Of a stretch of 64,000 nucleotides of DNA, positions 31,515 through 48,007 are shown in pieces. Source of the DNA: Pseudoalteromonas piscicida. Lineage in GTDB: Bacteria; Pseudomonadota; Gammaproteobacteria; Enterobacterales; Alteromonadaceae. Below the pieces are notes generated by a model. That model ran no database searches, was not told the origin of the DNA, and was given only the letters and a program-made list of their open reading frames with translations. Position 1 is the stretch's first letter. Every line of letters begins with the position of its first letter. Position numbers and translations under genes: made by a program. Location: NCBI RefSeq assembly GCF_000238315.3, contig NZ_CP011924.1, positions 3,256,001 through 3,320,000 of the forward strand. Reading direction: 5' to 3'.

Positions 31515-32621
31515 ATGATGCAAATAACGATTCCAAGAGAACTATTTTTAAAGCCACTGGTACAGGTGTCGGGTGCCATTGAGCGCAAACATACACTGCC
31601 TATTTTGTCTAATGTATTGCTAGAAGTGAAAAATGGCGCGTTACATATGACAGGTACAGATTTAGAGATAGAGCTTGTTGCATCTGTTGCCCTTGAAACC
31701 AATGTGCCAGACGCCAAGATCACTTTACCGGCAAAAAAGCTCCTAGATATTTGTAAGAGCTTGCCTGATAACTCGGATTTAGTGCTGAGTAGCCAAGAGC
31801 ATCAATTGCTACTGACTAGCGGTCAAAGTCGCTTTTCTTTGACAACCTTAGCCGCTGAAGACTTCCCTAATCTTGAAGAGTGGGACGGTGAGGTTGAGTT
31901 TGCCATAACGCGTTTAGAGCTTAGAAAATTGCTAGAAGCAACGCATTTCTCTATGGCTAACCAAGACGTACGTTACTATTTAAATGGTATGTCGTTCGAA
32001 GTAGATAATAATGAAATTAAAACGGTAGCCACTGACGGTCACCGTTTGGCAATTGCGCAGCAAAAATTACCTGAGTCATTGCAAACGCAGCGTCAATTGA
32101 TCATTCCTCGTAAGGGCGTGCAAGAGATCATGCGCTTATTGCCTGCGGATGATGAAACTATCACCATTCAATTTGGCGCTAATCATGTGCGCATCATCGA
32201 CAGCGAATTTACTTTCACGAGTAAGCTGGTGGATGGGCGATTCCCTGATTATCGTCGCGTATTACCTCGTGGCGGGGACAAGTTGGTTACCGCAAATCGC
32301 GAATGGCTACGTAGTGCATTTCAGCGTGTGTCTATTCTTTCTAACGAGAAGTTTCGTGGCGTACGATTGAATCTGAGTAATGGACAATTAAAAATTAGTG
32401 CCAATAACCCAGAGCAGGAGCAAGCTGAAGAAATTGTTGAGGTAGGTTACCAAGGCGATGATCTTGAAGTTGGTTTTAACGTTTCTTACTTATTAGACGT
32501 GTTAAATACAATAAAGTCTGAAGATGTACAATTTACGCTTTCTGATGCGAACAGCAGTGCGCTTATTGAAGCCGCTGGTGACGAACATGCAATGTATGTA
32601 GTTATGCCGATGCGTTTATAG
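31515..32621 (+). CDS. dnaN: DNA polymerase III sliding clamp (beta subunit)
   Basis: A 368-residue clamp that tethers polymerase III to DNA as a dimeric ring. Three similar clamp domains are recognisable, with FSLTTLAAEDFP, the TDGHRLA motif of domain 2 and the C-terminal MPMRL. The start is at one of two adjacent ATGs (31515 or 31518). The gene follows dnaA by 7 bases and precedes recF by 4, a tight operon. Confidence 0.97.
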   Translation: MMQITIPRELFLKPLVQVSGAIERKHTLPILSNVLLEVKNGALHMTGTDLEIELVASVALETNVPDAKITLPAKKLLDICKSLPDNSDLVLSSQEHQLLLTSGQSRFSLTTLAAEDFPNLEEWDGEVEFAITRLELRKLLEATHFSMANQDVRYYLNGMSFEVDNNEIKTVATDGHRLAIAQQKLPESLQTQRQLIIPRKGVQEIMRLLPADDETITIQFGANHVRIIDSEFTFTSKLVDGRFPDYRRVLPRGGDKLVTANREWLRSAFQRVSILSNEKFRGVRLNLSNGQLKISANNPEQEQAEEIVEVGYQGDDLEVGFNVSYLLDVLNTIKSEDVQFTLSDANSSALIEAAGDEHAMYVVMPMRL

Positions 32622-32625
32622 AGTT

Positions 32626-33714
32626 ATGAGTTTAACTCACCTTAGCCTCAATGCGTTTCGAAACATTGAGGCGATGGCGCTTTCACCTAGCAATGCGGTT
32701 AATGTCATTCTCGGTGAAAATGGTAGCGGTAAAACCAGTCTGCTCGAAGCCATTTACTTTCTCTCCAGTGGTAAATCTTTCCGTACCAATCTGCAAAAAT
32801 TAATGATCAAGCATGAGGCTTCTCATTGCGTTGTTCATGCAAAAAAACAACTACATAACTTGTCTATACCGCTTGGCATTAGTAAATATACCAGTGGCGA
32901 AACTAAGCTTCGAATTCAGGGGCAGGCAAGCCGGAAAGTGGCAGAATTAGCACAGGTTTTACCTGTCCAAGTTATTACACCTGAAAGTTATGAACTGTTT
33001 TTTGGTGGTCCAAAAGAGCGTCGTAAGTTTCTTGATTTAGGTGTGTTCCACGTGGAACATCAGTTTTATTCCACATGGAAAATGTTTAATCAGGTGCTCA
33101 AGCAACGTAACGCTTTATTGAAATCTAAACCGAGAGATCTCCAATCCCAGCTAAGTTATTGGGATAAAGAGTTTGTGCGCCTTGCTGAGCAAATAAATAT
33201 GTTTAGAGAGGCTTATATAGGTAGGTTTCAGACGCATTTTTTTGATAAGATAGGGGATATAAGCCCTATAATTAAAGGCCTTGAAATTCGCTTTCAAGCG
33301 GGCTGGAAGGGGGAACTAGCTGAGGTATTAACAAATCAGTTAGAGCGAGATGTAAAACTTGGCTATACAAGTAAAGGGCCGCATAAGGCTGACTTTAACT
33401 TTTATACTCAAGGAAACAGCGTAGAACATATTTTTTCTCGTGGTCAACTCAAGTTATTACTGTATGCACTTAAAGTAATGCAAAACAGTTTGATTGACCA
33501 AGAGAGTAATAAGCAGTCAATTCTGCTTATTGATGATTTACCTTCGGAGCTCAGTGAAGATACTAAGGTGGCGGTATCGCGTTTGTTGGCGCAATGTCAG
33601 TCACAGCTGTTTATCACGGCTATTACTCCAGAAAGTATTGCCGCCGTTATTGAACCAATGGAACGTGAAATTAAAATGTTCCACGTGGAACATGGCAGCT
33701 TAATAACAAAATAA
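32626..33714 (+). CDS. recF: DNA repair and recombination protein RecF
   Basis: A 362-residue SMC-like ATPase that loads RecA with RecO and RecR at gaps. Walker A GENGSGKTS lies at residues 29-37. The signature motif is in FSRGQLKLLLYALK and Walker B in SILLIDDLPSEL. Two identical FHVEH peptides occur (near residues 140-145 and 350), encoded by parS-like palindromes at 33044-33059 and 33677-33692. The second lies in the final 15 codons. It is 4 bases after dnaN and adjoins gyrB. Confidence 0.95.
   Translation: MSLTHLSLNAFRNIEAMALSPSNAVNVILGENGSGKTSLLEAIYFLSSGKSFRTNLQKLMIKHEASHCVVHAKKQLHNLSIPLGISKYTSGETKLRIQGQASRKVAELAQVLPVQVITPESYELFFGGPKERRKFLDLGVFHVEHQFYSTWKMFNQVLKQRNALLKSKPRDLQSQLSYWDKEFVRLAEQINMFREAYIGRFQTHFFDKIGDISPIIKGLEIRFQAGWKGELAEVLTNQLERDVKLGYTSKGPHKADFNFYTQGNSVEHIFSRGQLKLLLYALKVMQNSLIDQESNKQSILLIDDLPSELSEDTKVAVSRLLAQCQSQLFITAITPESIAAVIEPMEREIKMFHVEHGSLITK
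33044..33059. other. parS: Predicted parS site 1
   Basis: A perfect 16-bp palindrome TGTTCCACGTGGAACA inside recF. It matches the ParB-binding consensus known from Pseudomonas chromosomes (TGTTCCACGTGGAACA), a variant of the bacterial TGTTTCACGTGAAACA. It is the likely target of ParB encoded at 9994-10932. Confidence 0.85.
33067..33082. other. Degenerate parS-like sequence beside site 1
   Basis: TATTCCACATGGAAAA matches 13 of 16 positions of the parS palindrome above and lies 7 bases after it. It has the central CACATG instead of CACGTG. It may be a weak half-functional site or coincidence; RecF coding constraint could also explain it. Confidence 0.35.
33677..33692. other. parS: Predicted parS site 2
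   Basis: A second copy of the perfect 16-bp palindrome TGTTCCACGTGGAACA, extended to 18 bp by flanking A and T (33676-33693). It lies in the last codons of recF, 633 bases from site 1. A second identical copy is very unlikely by chance in 64 kb. Confidence 0.87.
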
Positions 33715-36144
<2,430 letters not shown>

Positions 36145-36159
36145 ACTCAAACATCTAGT

Positions 36160-36188
36160 AAAAAGGAGGGATTTTCCCTCCTTTTTTT
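36160..36188 (+). terminator. Intrinsic terminator after gyrB
   Basis: Arms AAAAAGGAGGG and CCCTCCTTTTT around ATTTT, ending in a T-run. It lies 15 bases past the gyrB stop and would end the dnaA-dnaN-recF-gyrB transcript. Confidence 0.92.
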
Positions 36189-36320
36189 ATGCTTTAAAGC
36201 TTAAAACCCTTCTGCGCTCGCGGTATACTGAGCATAATTTTCAATCATTGAATCTAGCGTGAGCGCCAAATTACTGAAGGCGTTTACATACGATAAGTAC
36301 CAGATAAAAATAAGCCAACT

Positions 36321-37223
36321 ATGCAAAAATACGATATCAAAACCTTCCAAGGTTTGATCCTGGCTTTACAGGATTACTGGGCGCAGCAAGGCTGTGTTGT
36401 AGCTCAACCTTTAGATATGGAAGTTGGTGCGGGTACATTCCACCCGATGACCTTCCTTAAGTCCATTGGTCCTGAGCCAATGTCGAGCGCATACGTACAA
36501 CCTTGTCGCCGCCCGACGGATGGTCGTTATGGTGAAAACCCTAACCGTCTTCAGCATTACTACCAATTCCAAGTTGTATTGAAGCCATCGCCTGAGAATA
36601 TTCAGGAGCTCTACCTAGGCTCTCTAGAAGCGTTGGGCATTGATACATTAACGCACGAAGTGCGCTTTGTTGAAGATAACTGGGAGTCACCAACGCTAGG
36701 TGCTTGGGGATTAGGTTGGGAAGTATGGTTGAATGGCATGGAAGTGACTCAGTTTACTTACTTCCAGCAAGTTGGCGGTATTGAATGCTCACCGGTAACG
36801 GGTGAAATTACGTATGGTTTAGAGCGCCTTGCGATGTATATACAAGGTGTAGATAGCATTTATGATCTCGTTTGGACTGATGGTCCAATGGGGCGCGTAA
36901 CTTACGGTGACGTGTTCATGCAAAACGAGATCGAACAGTCGACATATAACTTTGAATATGCGGATGTAGAGGCATTATTTAAGCAGTTTGACCAGTGTGA
37001 AAAAGAAAGCGAAAAGCTAATCGAAGCAGGGCTTCCTTTACCAGCTTATGAGCAGGTAATGAAGGCATCTCATGCATTTAACCTGTTAGACGCACGTCAT
37101 GCTATCTCAGTAACTGAGCGTCAGCGCTATATATTAAGAGTTCGTGCTTTATCAAAAGCCTGTGCACAGGCTTACTATGACGCACGTGAAGCACTTGGCT
37201 TCCCGCTTTGTAAGGATAAATAA
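36321..37223 (+). CDS. glyQ: Glycyl-tRNA synthetase alpha subunit
   Basis: A 300-residue class II synthetase subunit of the heterotetrameric bacterial GlyRS. The opening [17 protein letters not shown], the motif [33 protein letters not shown] and FTYFQQVGG are typical. It forms glycyl-adenylate while the beta subunit binds tRNA. Its stop shares one base with the glyS start (TAATG at 37221-37225), so the two are translated together. Confidence 0.97.
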   Translation: MQKYDIKTFQGLILALQDYWAQQGCVVAQPLDMEVGAGTFHPMTFLKSIGPEPMSSAYVQPCRRPTDGRYGENPNRLQHYYQFQVVLKPSPENIQELYLGSLEALGIDTLTHEVRFVEDNWESPTLGAWGLGWEVWLNGMEVTQFTYFQQVGGIECSPVTGEITYGLERLAMYIQGVDSIYDLVWTDGPMGRVTYGDVFMQNEIEQSTYNFEYADVEALFKQFDQCEKESEKLIEAGLPLPAYEQVMKASHAFNLLDARHAISVTERQRYILRVRALSKACAQAYYDAREALGFPLCKDK

Positions 37224-39292
37224 TGTCGACTGAAAACTTACTCGTAGAAATTGGTACTGAAGAGCTACCACCAAAGGCGTTACGCAACCTTGCTGAGTCA
37301 TTCGCAGAAAATACTAGGCAAGAACTTGAAGCATTAGAGCTTAGCCATGAAGGCGTGAGCTGGTATGCATCACCTCGTCGCTTAGGCATTCAAGTTAAAG
37401 CATTACAAACGCAACAAGCCGATAAAGTGGTTGAAAAGCGTGGTCCAGCTATTCAGGCGGCATTTGACGCCGATGGTAACGCGACTAAAGCGGCGCTAGG
37501 TTGGGCTCGTGGTTGTGGTATTGATATTAATGATGCTGAGCGTTTAGAAACTGACAAGGGTACTTGGCTGCTACACAAAGCGAAAGTAGAGGGGCAACAG
37601 ACCTTAGCGTTACTAAGCGATGTGATCAACAAAGCACTGGCTAAGTTACCTATTCCAAAGCCGATGCGCTGGGGTGCGAACAAGACGCAATTTATCCGTC
37701 CTGTGCATACCGTAGCTGCACTACTTGGTAGTCAACAAGTTGAAGGTGAAGTGCTAGGTAAAGCTATTAGCAATGAGCTGCAAGGACATCGTTTCCATCA
37801 CCCAGAGCGTGTTCGTGTTGAACATGCTGATGATAGTCATGCAGTGCTAAAAGGTGCATACGTTATTGCGGATTACGAAGCACGTAAAGCGTTAATTCGT
37901 AGTCAGATTGAAGCTGAAGCTGAAAAGCTCGGCGCGCAAGTAGCGATGGATGAAGATCTTCTTGAAGAGGTTACATCACTAGTCGAGTGGCCAGTAACTT
38001 TAGTTGCTTCGTTTGAAGAAGCTTTCTTGCAAGTGCCTGATGAAGCACTTATCTACACCATGAAAGACGACCAAAAGTACTTTCCACTGTTAGATAAGCA
38101 AGGCAACTTGATCAACAAGTTCCTGTTTGTTTCTAACATTGAAAGTAAAGATCCAAGGGTGGTGATCTCGGGTAACGAGAAAGTGGTTCGCCCGCGTCTG
38201 GCAGATGCTCAGTTCTTCTTTGAAACGGATAAGAAGAAAACGCTCGAAAGCCGTCTTGAGTCACTTGATTCAGTGTTATTTCAGAAGCAGCTTGGCACAC
38301 TAAAAGACAAGTCAGAGCGTATCTCGGCACTCGCTGGTTTTATTGCGGAGCAGCTTGGTGCTGATAAGGCACTAGCAGAGCGTGCGGGTTTACTAAGTAA
38401 AACCGATTTAATGACTGAAATGGTCATGGAATTTACTGACGTTCAGGGCGTGATGGGTATGCATTACGCGCGCATTGATGGCGAAGCGGAAGAAGTCGCG
38501 CTAGCACAAAATGAGCAATATATGCCGCGTTTTGCTGGTGATAATCTACCGTCTAACCCAATCAGTTTTGCTGTGGCGCTTGCGGATAAGTTTGATACTT
38601 TGGTTGGCATTTTTGGTATCGGCCAAACACCAAAAGGCGATAAAGACCCGTTTGCACTGCGTCGTGCTGCCATTGGCGCATTGCGTATTATGGTAGAAAA
38701 AGAACTACCATTAGATATTCAGGATATCGTTGCCAAAGCAATGACGTTATTCGGTGATAAGCTAAGCAATGCAAATGTTGCCGATGAAGTGGTTGAGTTT
38801 ATGTTAGGTCGTTTCCGTGCCTGGTACCAAGATGAAGGTATCAGCGTGGATGTGATCCAAGCAGTACTTGCAAGACGTCCAACGAGCCCAGTTGATTTTG
38901 ATCGCCGAGTAAAAGCGGTTAGTCACTTTAGAACGTTGGCGGAAGCTGAAGCGTTAGCTGCTGCCAATAAGCGTGTAAACAACATTTTAGCGAAGAATAA
39001 CGTCGCGTCAGAAGCTGCGGTGGAGAGCTCACTCCTTCAAGAGGAAGCTGAACAAACATTGGCTGCACAAGTTGCTGCGTTAACTGCTGAGCTTGCACCT
39101 GTTTACGCTGAAGGTGATTATCAAACTGCACTGACGTGTTTAGCAAGTTTACGTGAAGCAGTAGATAACTTCTTTGATAATGTTATGGTAATGGCGGACG
39201 ATGAAGCGGTTAAGGCCAATCGTTTAGCACTACTTGGTCAGTTAAGTAAGTTATTCCTTAATACTGCAGATATTTCAGTGTTACAAAATTAA
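37223..39292 (+). CDS. glyS: Glycyl-tRNA synthetase beta subunit
   Basis: A 689-residue subunit, the family's usual length, that binds tRNA-Gly and has a C-terminal anticodon-binding domain. Family features include the start [20 protein letters not shown], the ASPRRL stretch and [14 protein letters not shown]. It overlaps glyQ by one base and is followed by an intrinsic terminator. Confidence 0.97.
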   Translation: MSTENLLVEIGTEELPPKALRNLAESFAENTRQELEALELSHEGVSWYASPRRLGIQVKALQTQQADKVVEKRGPAIQAAFDADGNATKAALGWARGCGIDINDAERLETDKGTWLLHKAKVEGQQTLALLSDVINKALAKLPIPKPMRWGANKTQFIRPVHTVAALLGSQQVEGEVLGKAISNELQGHRFHHPERVRVEHADDSHAVLKGAYVIADYEARKALIRSQIEAEAEKLGAQVAMDEDLLEEVTSLVEWPVTLVASFEEAFLQVPDEALIYTMKDDQKYFPLLDKQGNLINKFLFVSNIESKDPRVVISGNEKVVRPRLADAQFFFETDKKKTLESRLESLDSVLFQKQLGTLKDKSERISALAGFIAEQLGADKALAERAGLLSKTDLMTEMVMEFTDVQGVMGMHYARIDGEAEEVALAQNEQYMPRFAGDNLPSNPISFAVALADKFDTLVGIFGIGQTPKGDKDPFALRRAAIGALRIMVEKELPLDIQDIVAKAMTLFGDKLSNANVADEVVEFMLGRFRAWYQDEGISVDVIQAVLARRPTSPVDFDRRVKAVSHFRTLAEAEALAAANKRVNNILAKNNVASEAAVESSLLQEEAEQTLAAQVAALTAELAPVYAEGDYQTALTCLASLREAVDNFFDNVMVMADDEAVKANRLALLGQLSKLFLNTADISVLQN

Positions 39293-39302
39293 TTGCTGAT
39301 AC

Positions 39303-39327
39303 AAAAGCCAGCAACTGCTGGCTTTTT
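39303..39327 (+). terminator. Intrinsic terminator after glyS
   Basis: Arms AAAAGCCAGCA and TGCTGGCTTTT with a two-base loop, followed by T, about 10 bases past the glyS stop. Confidence 0.9.
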
Positions 39328-39363
39328 GCTGATTGGTAAAAGCAAGTAAAAGGCAGTCTAGCT

Positions 39364-39810
39364 ATGATTAAAAAACAAGGGGCAATGGCGATTGCGCTAT
39401 TAGCACTTACCGCTTGTAGTAGTAACTTTCAATTGCCAACGACTTCAACTTCACCGGTTGTTGCCGGTGAGTTGGATAAGACAATGTATCTACGCGGTGA
39501 CTTCACTCTGTGGGATGCCGAACCTCAGTATCGCCTAGAAGAAACACAACCGGGGATCTACGCAACAAAAGCAAGATTCATGAGCCCGGGTAAAGTGTAT
39601 GAATTTAAAATTGCTGATGAGCAGTGGAGTGAAGGCTACAACTGTGGCTATAAGAGTGAAGGGCAGTTAACGCTAGGGCAACCGCTGGTCGCGGATTGTA
39701 ACACGGTGTATAACTACTTTAGCTTCAAGCCAAGTAAAAAAGGCTGGTACGAAATCCGCTTAGATTATCGTAATCCTCGTTCACCAAAGGTGGTGATTGT
39801 AAAATCTTAA
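39364..39810 (+). CDS. Uncharacterised lipoprotein
   Basis: A 148-residue protein with a lipobox LLALTAC (cysteine about residue 18). The mature part is a compact beta-rich domain with MYLRGDFTLWD, GIYATKARFMSPG, YEFKIADEQWSEGYNCG and WYEIRLDYRNP. The pattern resembles small immunoglobulin-like or carbohydrate-binding (CBM48/pullulanase N-terminal-like) domains. It may sit in the outer membrane facing the periplasm. No partner gene is apparent; the call is by fold impression only. Confidence 0.7.
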   Translation: MIKKQGAMAIALLALTACSSNFQLPTTSTSPVVAGELDKTMYLRGDFTLWDAEPQYRLEETQPGIYATKARFMSPGKVYEFKIADEQWSEGYNCGYKSEGQLTLGQPLVADCNTVYNYFSFKPSKKGWYEIRLDYRNPRSPKVVIVKS

Positions 39811-39834
39811 AAAAGCGGCAGATGCCGCTTTTTT
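39809..39834 (+). terminator. Intrinsic terminator after the lipoprotein gene
   Basis: Arms AAAAGCGGCA and TGCCGCTTTT around GA, ending in TTTTTT, starting at the stop codon. Confidence 0.9.
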
Positions 39835-39878
39835 ATTGTCTATGACTCACGAGCTCAAACAGAGTGTTAAAGAGGAGA

Positions 39879-40118
39879 TCACTGACCTTTCTTAATCACA
39901 TACTTGTAGGGAGATTCGGCCACTGCTTTGGCAACCAAAGTGTGATCCATAAATTCACAGAAGCTCGGAATGTCTCTTGTTGTTGATGGATCATCTGCGA
40001 TAACTAACAACGTCTCACCTAAGTTCATCCGTCTTACCATGCCTCTAATCATCATTACTGGCTCCGGACAACGTAAGCCTACTGCATCTAAGGTATGGTC
40101 GGTATTATCAAAACTCAT
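39879..40118 (-). CDS. tusA: Sulfur carrier protein TusA
   Basis: A 79-residue sulfur carrier used in 2-thiouridine formation. The persulfide cysteine is C17 in the [12 protein letters not shown] motif. A second motif [21 protein letters not shown] is the family's beta-alpha end. It is a single gene between the lipoprotein gene and the fad operon, with its own leader. Confidence 0.95.
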   Translation of the reverse strand: MSFDNTDHTLDAVGLRCPEPVMMIRGMVRRMNLGETLLVIADDPSTTRDIPSFCEFMDHTLVAKAVAESPYKYVIKKGQ

Positions 40119-40240
40119 TGTGGTTGGCCTTGTTAGTTACGTTGCGAGTGACGAAAACGCTATTTTAACCGCATGTTGTAAGTAAGCTCAAGTTTGGATA
40201 ATCATGCCTTAGCCAACCGAGGTGAGGTAAATGCAGGTAA

Positions 40241-40274
40241 TAAAAAAGGCAAAACAGCTGTGTTGTTTTGCCTT
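40241..40274 (-). terminator. Intrinsic terminator of the fadBA operon
   Basis: On the minus strand AAGGCAAAACA pairs with TGTTTTGCCTT and is followed by a T-run. It lies about 65 bases past the fadA stop. Confidence 0.85.
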
Positions 40275-40338
40275 GGTCACCAAGTTGAAGTTGTGTGCTG
40301 GTATTGTCTTATAAAAGCCCAGTACCAGCTGGTTGGAA

Positions 40339-43672
<3,334 letters not shown>

Positions 43673-43692
43673 ACATGTTCTCCCGTGCTTTA

Positions 43693-43709
43693 CACTGGTA
43701 CGATGAGTT
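43693..43709 (-). promoter_or_regulatory. Possible FadR-like operator upstream of fadBA
   Basis: A 17-bp sequence CACTGGTACGATGAGTT matches the E. coli FadR consensus AACTGGTCCGACCAGTT at 13 of 17 positions. It lies about 20 bases before the fadB start. In Alteromonadales the usual regulator of these genes may instead be PsrA, so this is weak. Confidence 0.3.
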
Positions 43710-43952
43710 GTAATTTCAATCAGTGTGGATCCTTTGGCGGCAAATTGCAATGAAAAATTTACCGCACATTTACTGAAATACCTGAGTCGGTTTGCTATGG
43801 TGGCTTAACGCACCTCGCATTTAGTGTCATTTATGAGCATGCTCGCAAGTGACAAGCCGAGTTTTGGTCTTCAGCGCCATCTTTAGATAAGCATAATTTG
43901 GCTGTATTTCAATTTAGGTGTGTATTCTTTTGGCAGATAAAAAAGGGTTTGC

Positions 43953-45842
43953 ATGACATATTGGTTACCCCGCTTAGCTGCAGGCAGCTTATGTATGGTG
44001 AGCTGGCTCTGTGCAGCCGATAGCACTCACGACGAATTTAAAGAGGCTGAGCGTGTCGCTTGGTCTGGTAATTATAGTAATTTTAAAGCTGCAACAGCGC
44101 AGCTCGATCACCCACTTAAGCCGTACGTTGAAAAGGCGTTTTATGAACGTCATCCTAAGCTCAAGTACCAGCAAGAAATTCAGCACTTTTTAACGGTATA
44201 CGAACACACCCCATTAGAATGGCCAGTACGCTCTGCTTGGCTCGATTATTTAAAGCGTCATGAAAAGAAAGCACGATTCATCGAGTTTTATCGTGAGACC
44301 AGCGATATTGAACTCAAGTGTACGTATTTAGCGTATCAGTTGGACTTAGGCGCGCCAAAAAAAGCCATTCTTGATCAGGTAACCGATATTTGGACGGTGG
44401 GAAAGTCTCAGCCTAAAGCCTGTGATGGCCTTTTTAGCCAATGGCAAAAGGCGGGGTATAGAACGCCTGAACGTGTCTGGCAACGTATTTCCAGTGCCGC
44501 GCAATCAGGTCAAACGTCACTGCTAGATTATCTTGAGAAGCTGTTACCAAAAAATGAGGCGTATCTTGCCGAGCTTTATAAAAAGGTTCGCCAAGATCCG
44601 AGTGCGGCTGCTGGGCTTTATCGGTTTAGTAAACGTACTGAAAAAGAAGCCGAAATTGCGGTATATGGTGTAAGACGCCTAGTTTGGCGCGATCCTGATT
44701 TAGCGCTGCGTGCCTGGCAGAAGATGCAGGATATGTTTACCTTTACCCAGCAGCAAAAGGATAGCGTTGCTTATCGTTTTGCTCTGGCACTTGCGTCTAA
44801 AGGCCATGAAGACGCACGGTTTTGGCTAAATAAAGTGCCCAAATCGCTGCAGGACAAAAAGCTACTCCAGTGGCTGATGAGTAACATGCTGAAAGAGCAA
44901 GATTGGGAAGGGATCTCGGCCTTATTCGTGGGTCACGAGCAGCTTAGCAATGGTCAACAATACTGGCTTGCATATAGCCTCGCGAAGCGTAGCGAATTGG
45001 CGAAGGCTAACGAGATTTGGCAGCAATTAGCACAAGAGCGTGATTACTACGGCTTTTTGGCTGCTGCCCGGTTGGGATTACCTGTCTCACTAAATGAAGA
45101 GCCGTTAAATGTTGACCCCAGCATTGTAGAAAGGGTATCTCATGCGCCTGGTTTTAAGCGAGCAAAGGCTTTATACGAGCTGGAAAGGTATACTCAAGCA
45201 CGCCGAGAGTGGAACTACCTTACTAATACTTCAAGCAAAGAGGAAAAGCTTGCAGCATCCATATTGGCTGCTGAGTTTGATTGGTACGACAGCACTATTT
45301 TTACTCTTGCTCAGATCAAAGCTTGGGATTACGTTGATTTGCGTTTCCCGATGGCGTTTAAAGATCTGTTCACTAAATATAGTGAACGTAATCGAGTCGA
45401 TGTCGCATGGAGCATTGCGATTGCTCGTCGGGAAAGCTCTTTCGCTCCGGATGCTCGCTCGAGTGCGGATGCTCACGGTTTAATGCAGCTGCTGCCAAGC
45501 ACCGCAAAATATGTTAATAACCGCAAGCGCGTGGCAAAAAATCGCCTCTATCATCCGGCCACAAACATTCGCTTGGGGACCAGTTATTTAGAGTATTTGA
45601 AGCGTAAAAATGCCGGAAATGAGATTTTGGCGACAGCATCGTACAACGCGGGTTATCATAGAATTAAGCGTTGGCTGCCGTCAGAGGCCATGCCTGCAGA
45701 GCTTTGGATTGAGCTGATCCCGTATCGAGAAACACGTGACTACGTGAAAAATGTGATGGCATATCGACAGGTTTACCATACCCGTCTTGGTCGTGATGGC
45801 AACATATTGGCAAGTATCTTGGATATGAAAATTGTGAAATAA
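43953..45842 (+). CDS. slt: Soluble lytic murein transglycosylase
   Basis: A 629-residue periplasmic enzyme that cleaves MurNAc-GlcNAc bonds to form 1,6-anhydro ends. It has a signal peptide (about 1-21), a long alpha-superhelical U domain and a C-terminal SLT domain. The catalytic glutamate is in ARRESSFAPDARS; LMQLLPSTAKYV and ATASYNAGYHRIKRW are further SLT motifs. The length and layout match E. coli Slt70. It is alone, followed by pepQ. Confidence 0.94.
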   Translation: MTYWLPRLAAGSLCMVSWLCAADSTHDEFKEAERVAWSGNYSNFKAATAQLDHPLKPYVEKAFYERHPKLKYQQEIQHFLTVYEHTPLEWPVRSAWLDYLKRHEKKARFIEFYRETSDIELKCTYLAYQLDLGAPKKAILDQVTDIWTVGKSQPKACDGLFSQWQKAGYRTPERVWQRISSAAQSGQTSLLDYLEKLLPKNEAYLAELYKKVRQDPSAAAGLYRFSKRTEKEAEIAVYGVRRLVWRDPDLALRAWQKMQDMFTFTQQQKDSVAYRFALALASKGHEDARFWLNKVPKSLQDKKLLQWLMSNMLKEQDWEGISALFVGHEQLSNGQQYWLAYSLAKRSELAKANEIWQQLAQERDYYGFLAAARLGLPVSLNEEPLNVDPSIVERVSHAPGFKRAKALYELERYTQARREWNYLTNTSSKEEKLAASILAAEFDWYDSTIFTLAQIKAWDYVDLRFPMAFKDLFTKYSERNRVDVAWSIAIARRESSFAPDARSSADAHGLMQLLPSTAKYVNNRKRVAKNRLYHPATNIRLGTSYLEYLKRKNAGNEILATASYNAGYHRIKRWLPSEAMPAELWIELIPYRETRDYVKNVMAYRQVYHTRLGRDGNILASILDMKIVK

Positions 45843-45915
45843 CCGCACATGGCTGGTGCTTAGACTCAGTTCGTCGTTTTTAGGTAGCAGCTATGATAGA
45901 CTCGATAGTATGTGA

Positions 45916-47259
<1,344 letters not shown>

Positions 47260-47291
47260 GCTGACTTCTAGCGCTAAAAGTAAGTATATTT

Positions 47292-47313
47292 GGGGGCCGA
47301 TTGGCTCCCTTTT
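47292..47313 (+). terminator. Intrinsic terminator after pepQ
   Basis: A seven-base stem GGGGGCC/GGCTCCC with GATT loop (one G-T wobble) followed by TTTTAG. It lies 33 bases after the pepQ stop and just before the yigZ start. Confidence 0.65.
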
Positions 47314-47326
47314 AGTTTGGAACATT

Positions 47327-47944
47327 ATGTCTGAATATTTCATTCCGAGTGGATCACTGAGTCATCATGAGGAAATTAAGAAAAGCACGTTTATCGTGCA
47401 TTTGGCCCACACGCCAACCATCGAAGATGCTAAAGCGTTTATTAAACAGATTAATGACGCGTATCCCGATGCAAGACACAATTGTTGGGCACACATCGCT
47501 GGGCCCCCAGGTGGCAGCCATGTATTAGGGTTTTCTGATGATGGAGAGCCTAACGGGACGGCTGGTAAGCCAATGCTCAATGTGCTGATGGGATCAGGGA
47601 TTGGTGAGATCACTGCGGTGACGACGCGTTATTTCGGTGGTATTAAGCTCGGCACTGGGGGATTGGTCAGAGCCTATGGTGGTACGCTTAATAACGCGCT
47701 AGCACAGCTAAGCACGACTAAAAAGGTACCGGCTTCTATTATTGTTGGCCACAGTGATTACCATCTTCAAGGTGTGATAGAGCAGCTATTACAAAGTCAG
47801 TTTACAGTGCTAAATTTAGATAAAGAATACGCTGCTAATATTACCTGGAAAATAGCAGTAGATAGTCGTGAAACACAACAAATCATTGATGCTATTTATG
47901 AATTAACCAATGATGTTGTATTATTTAAGCAACTCAAGGAGTAG
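47327..47944 (+). CDS. yigZ: YigZ/IMPACT-family protein
   Basis: A 205-residue protein of the IMPACT family. The conserved NCWAHIAGPPGGSH and FSDDGEPNGTAGKPML motifs (about 50-87) and TRYFGGIKLGTGGLVRAYG (about 102-120) are the family signatures. The C-terminal part is the EF-G-like ferredoxin fold. Its exact role is unclear; E. coli YigZ is a likely translation-associated factor. The gene lies between pepQ and trkH, as in many gammaproteobacteria. Confidence 0.92.
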   Translation: MSEYFIPSGSLSHHEEIKKSTFIVHLAHTPTIEDAKAFIKQINDAYPDARHNCWAHIAGPPGGSHVLGFSDDGEPNGTAGKPMLNVLMGSGIGEITAVTTRYFGGIKLGTGGLVRAYGGTLNNALAQLSTTKKVPASIIVGHSDYHLQGVIEQLLQSQFTVLNLDKEYAANITWKIAVDSRETQQIIDAIYELTNDVVLFKQLKE

Positions 47945-48007
47945 GCTCTACTTCTTTACATTCACTAATTAACCTCTGGTTAAATAACAAAAAGCGCAGC
48001 GTACAAA

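Noticed and set aside
43673..43952. Possible tRNA or small RNA between fadB and slt
   Set aside because: No cloverleaf arms or conserved TPsiC box seen; only ordinary leader DNA.
45734..45760. CACGTG motifs in slt as a parS site
   Set aside because: The flanking bases do not form the 16-bp palindrome; CACGTG alone is common.
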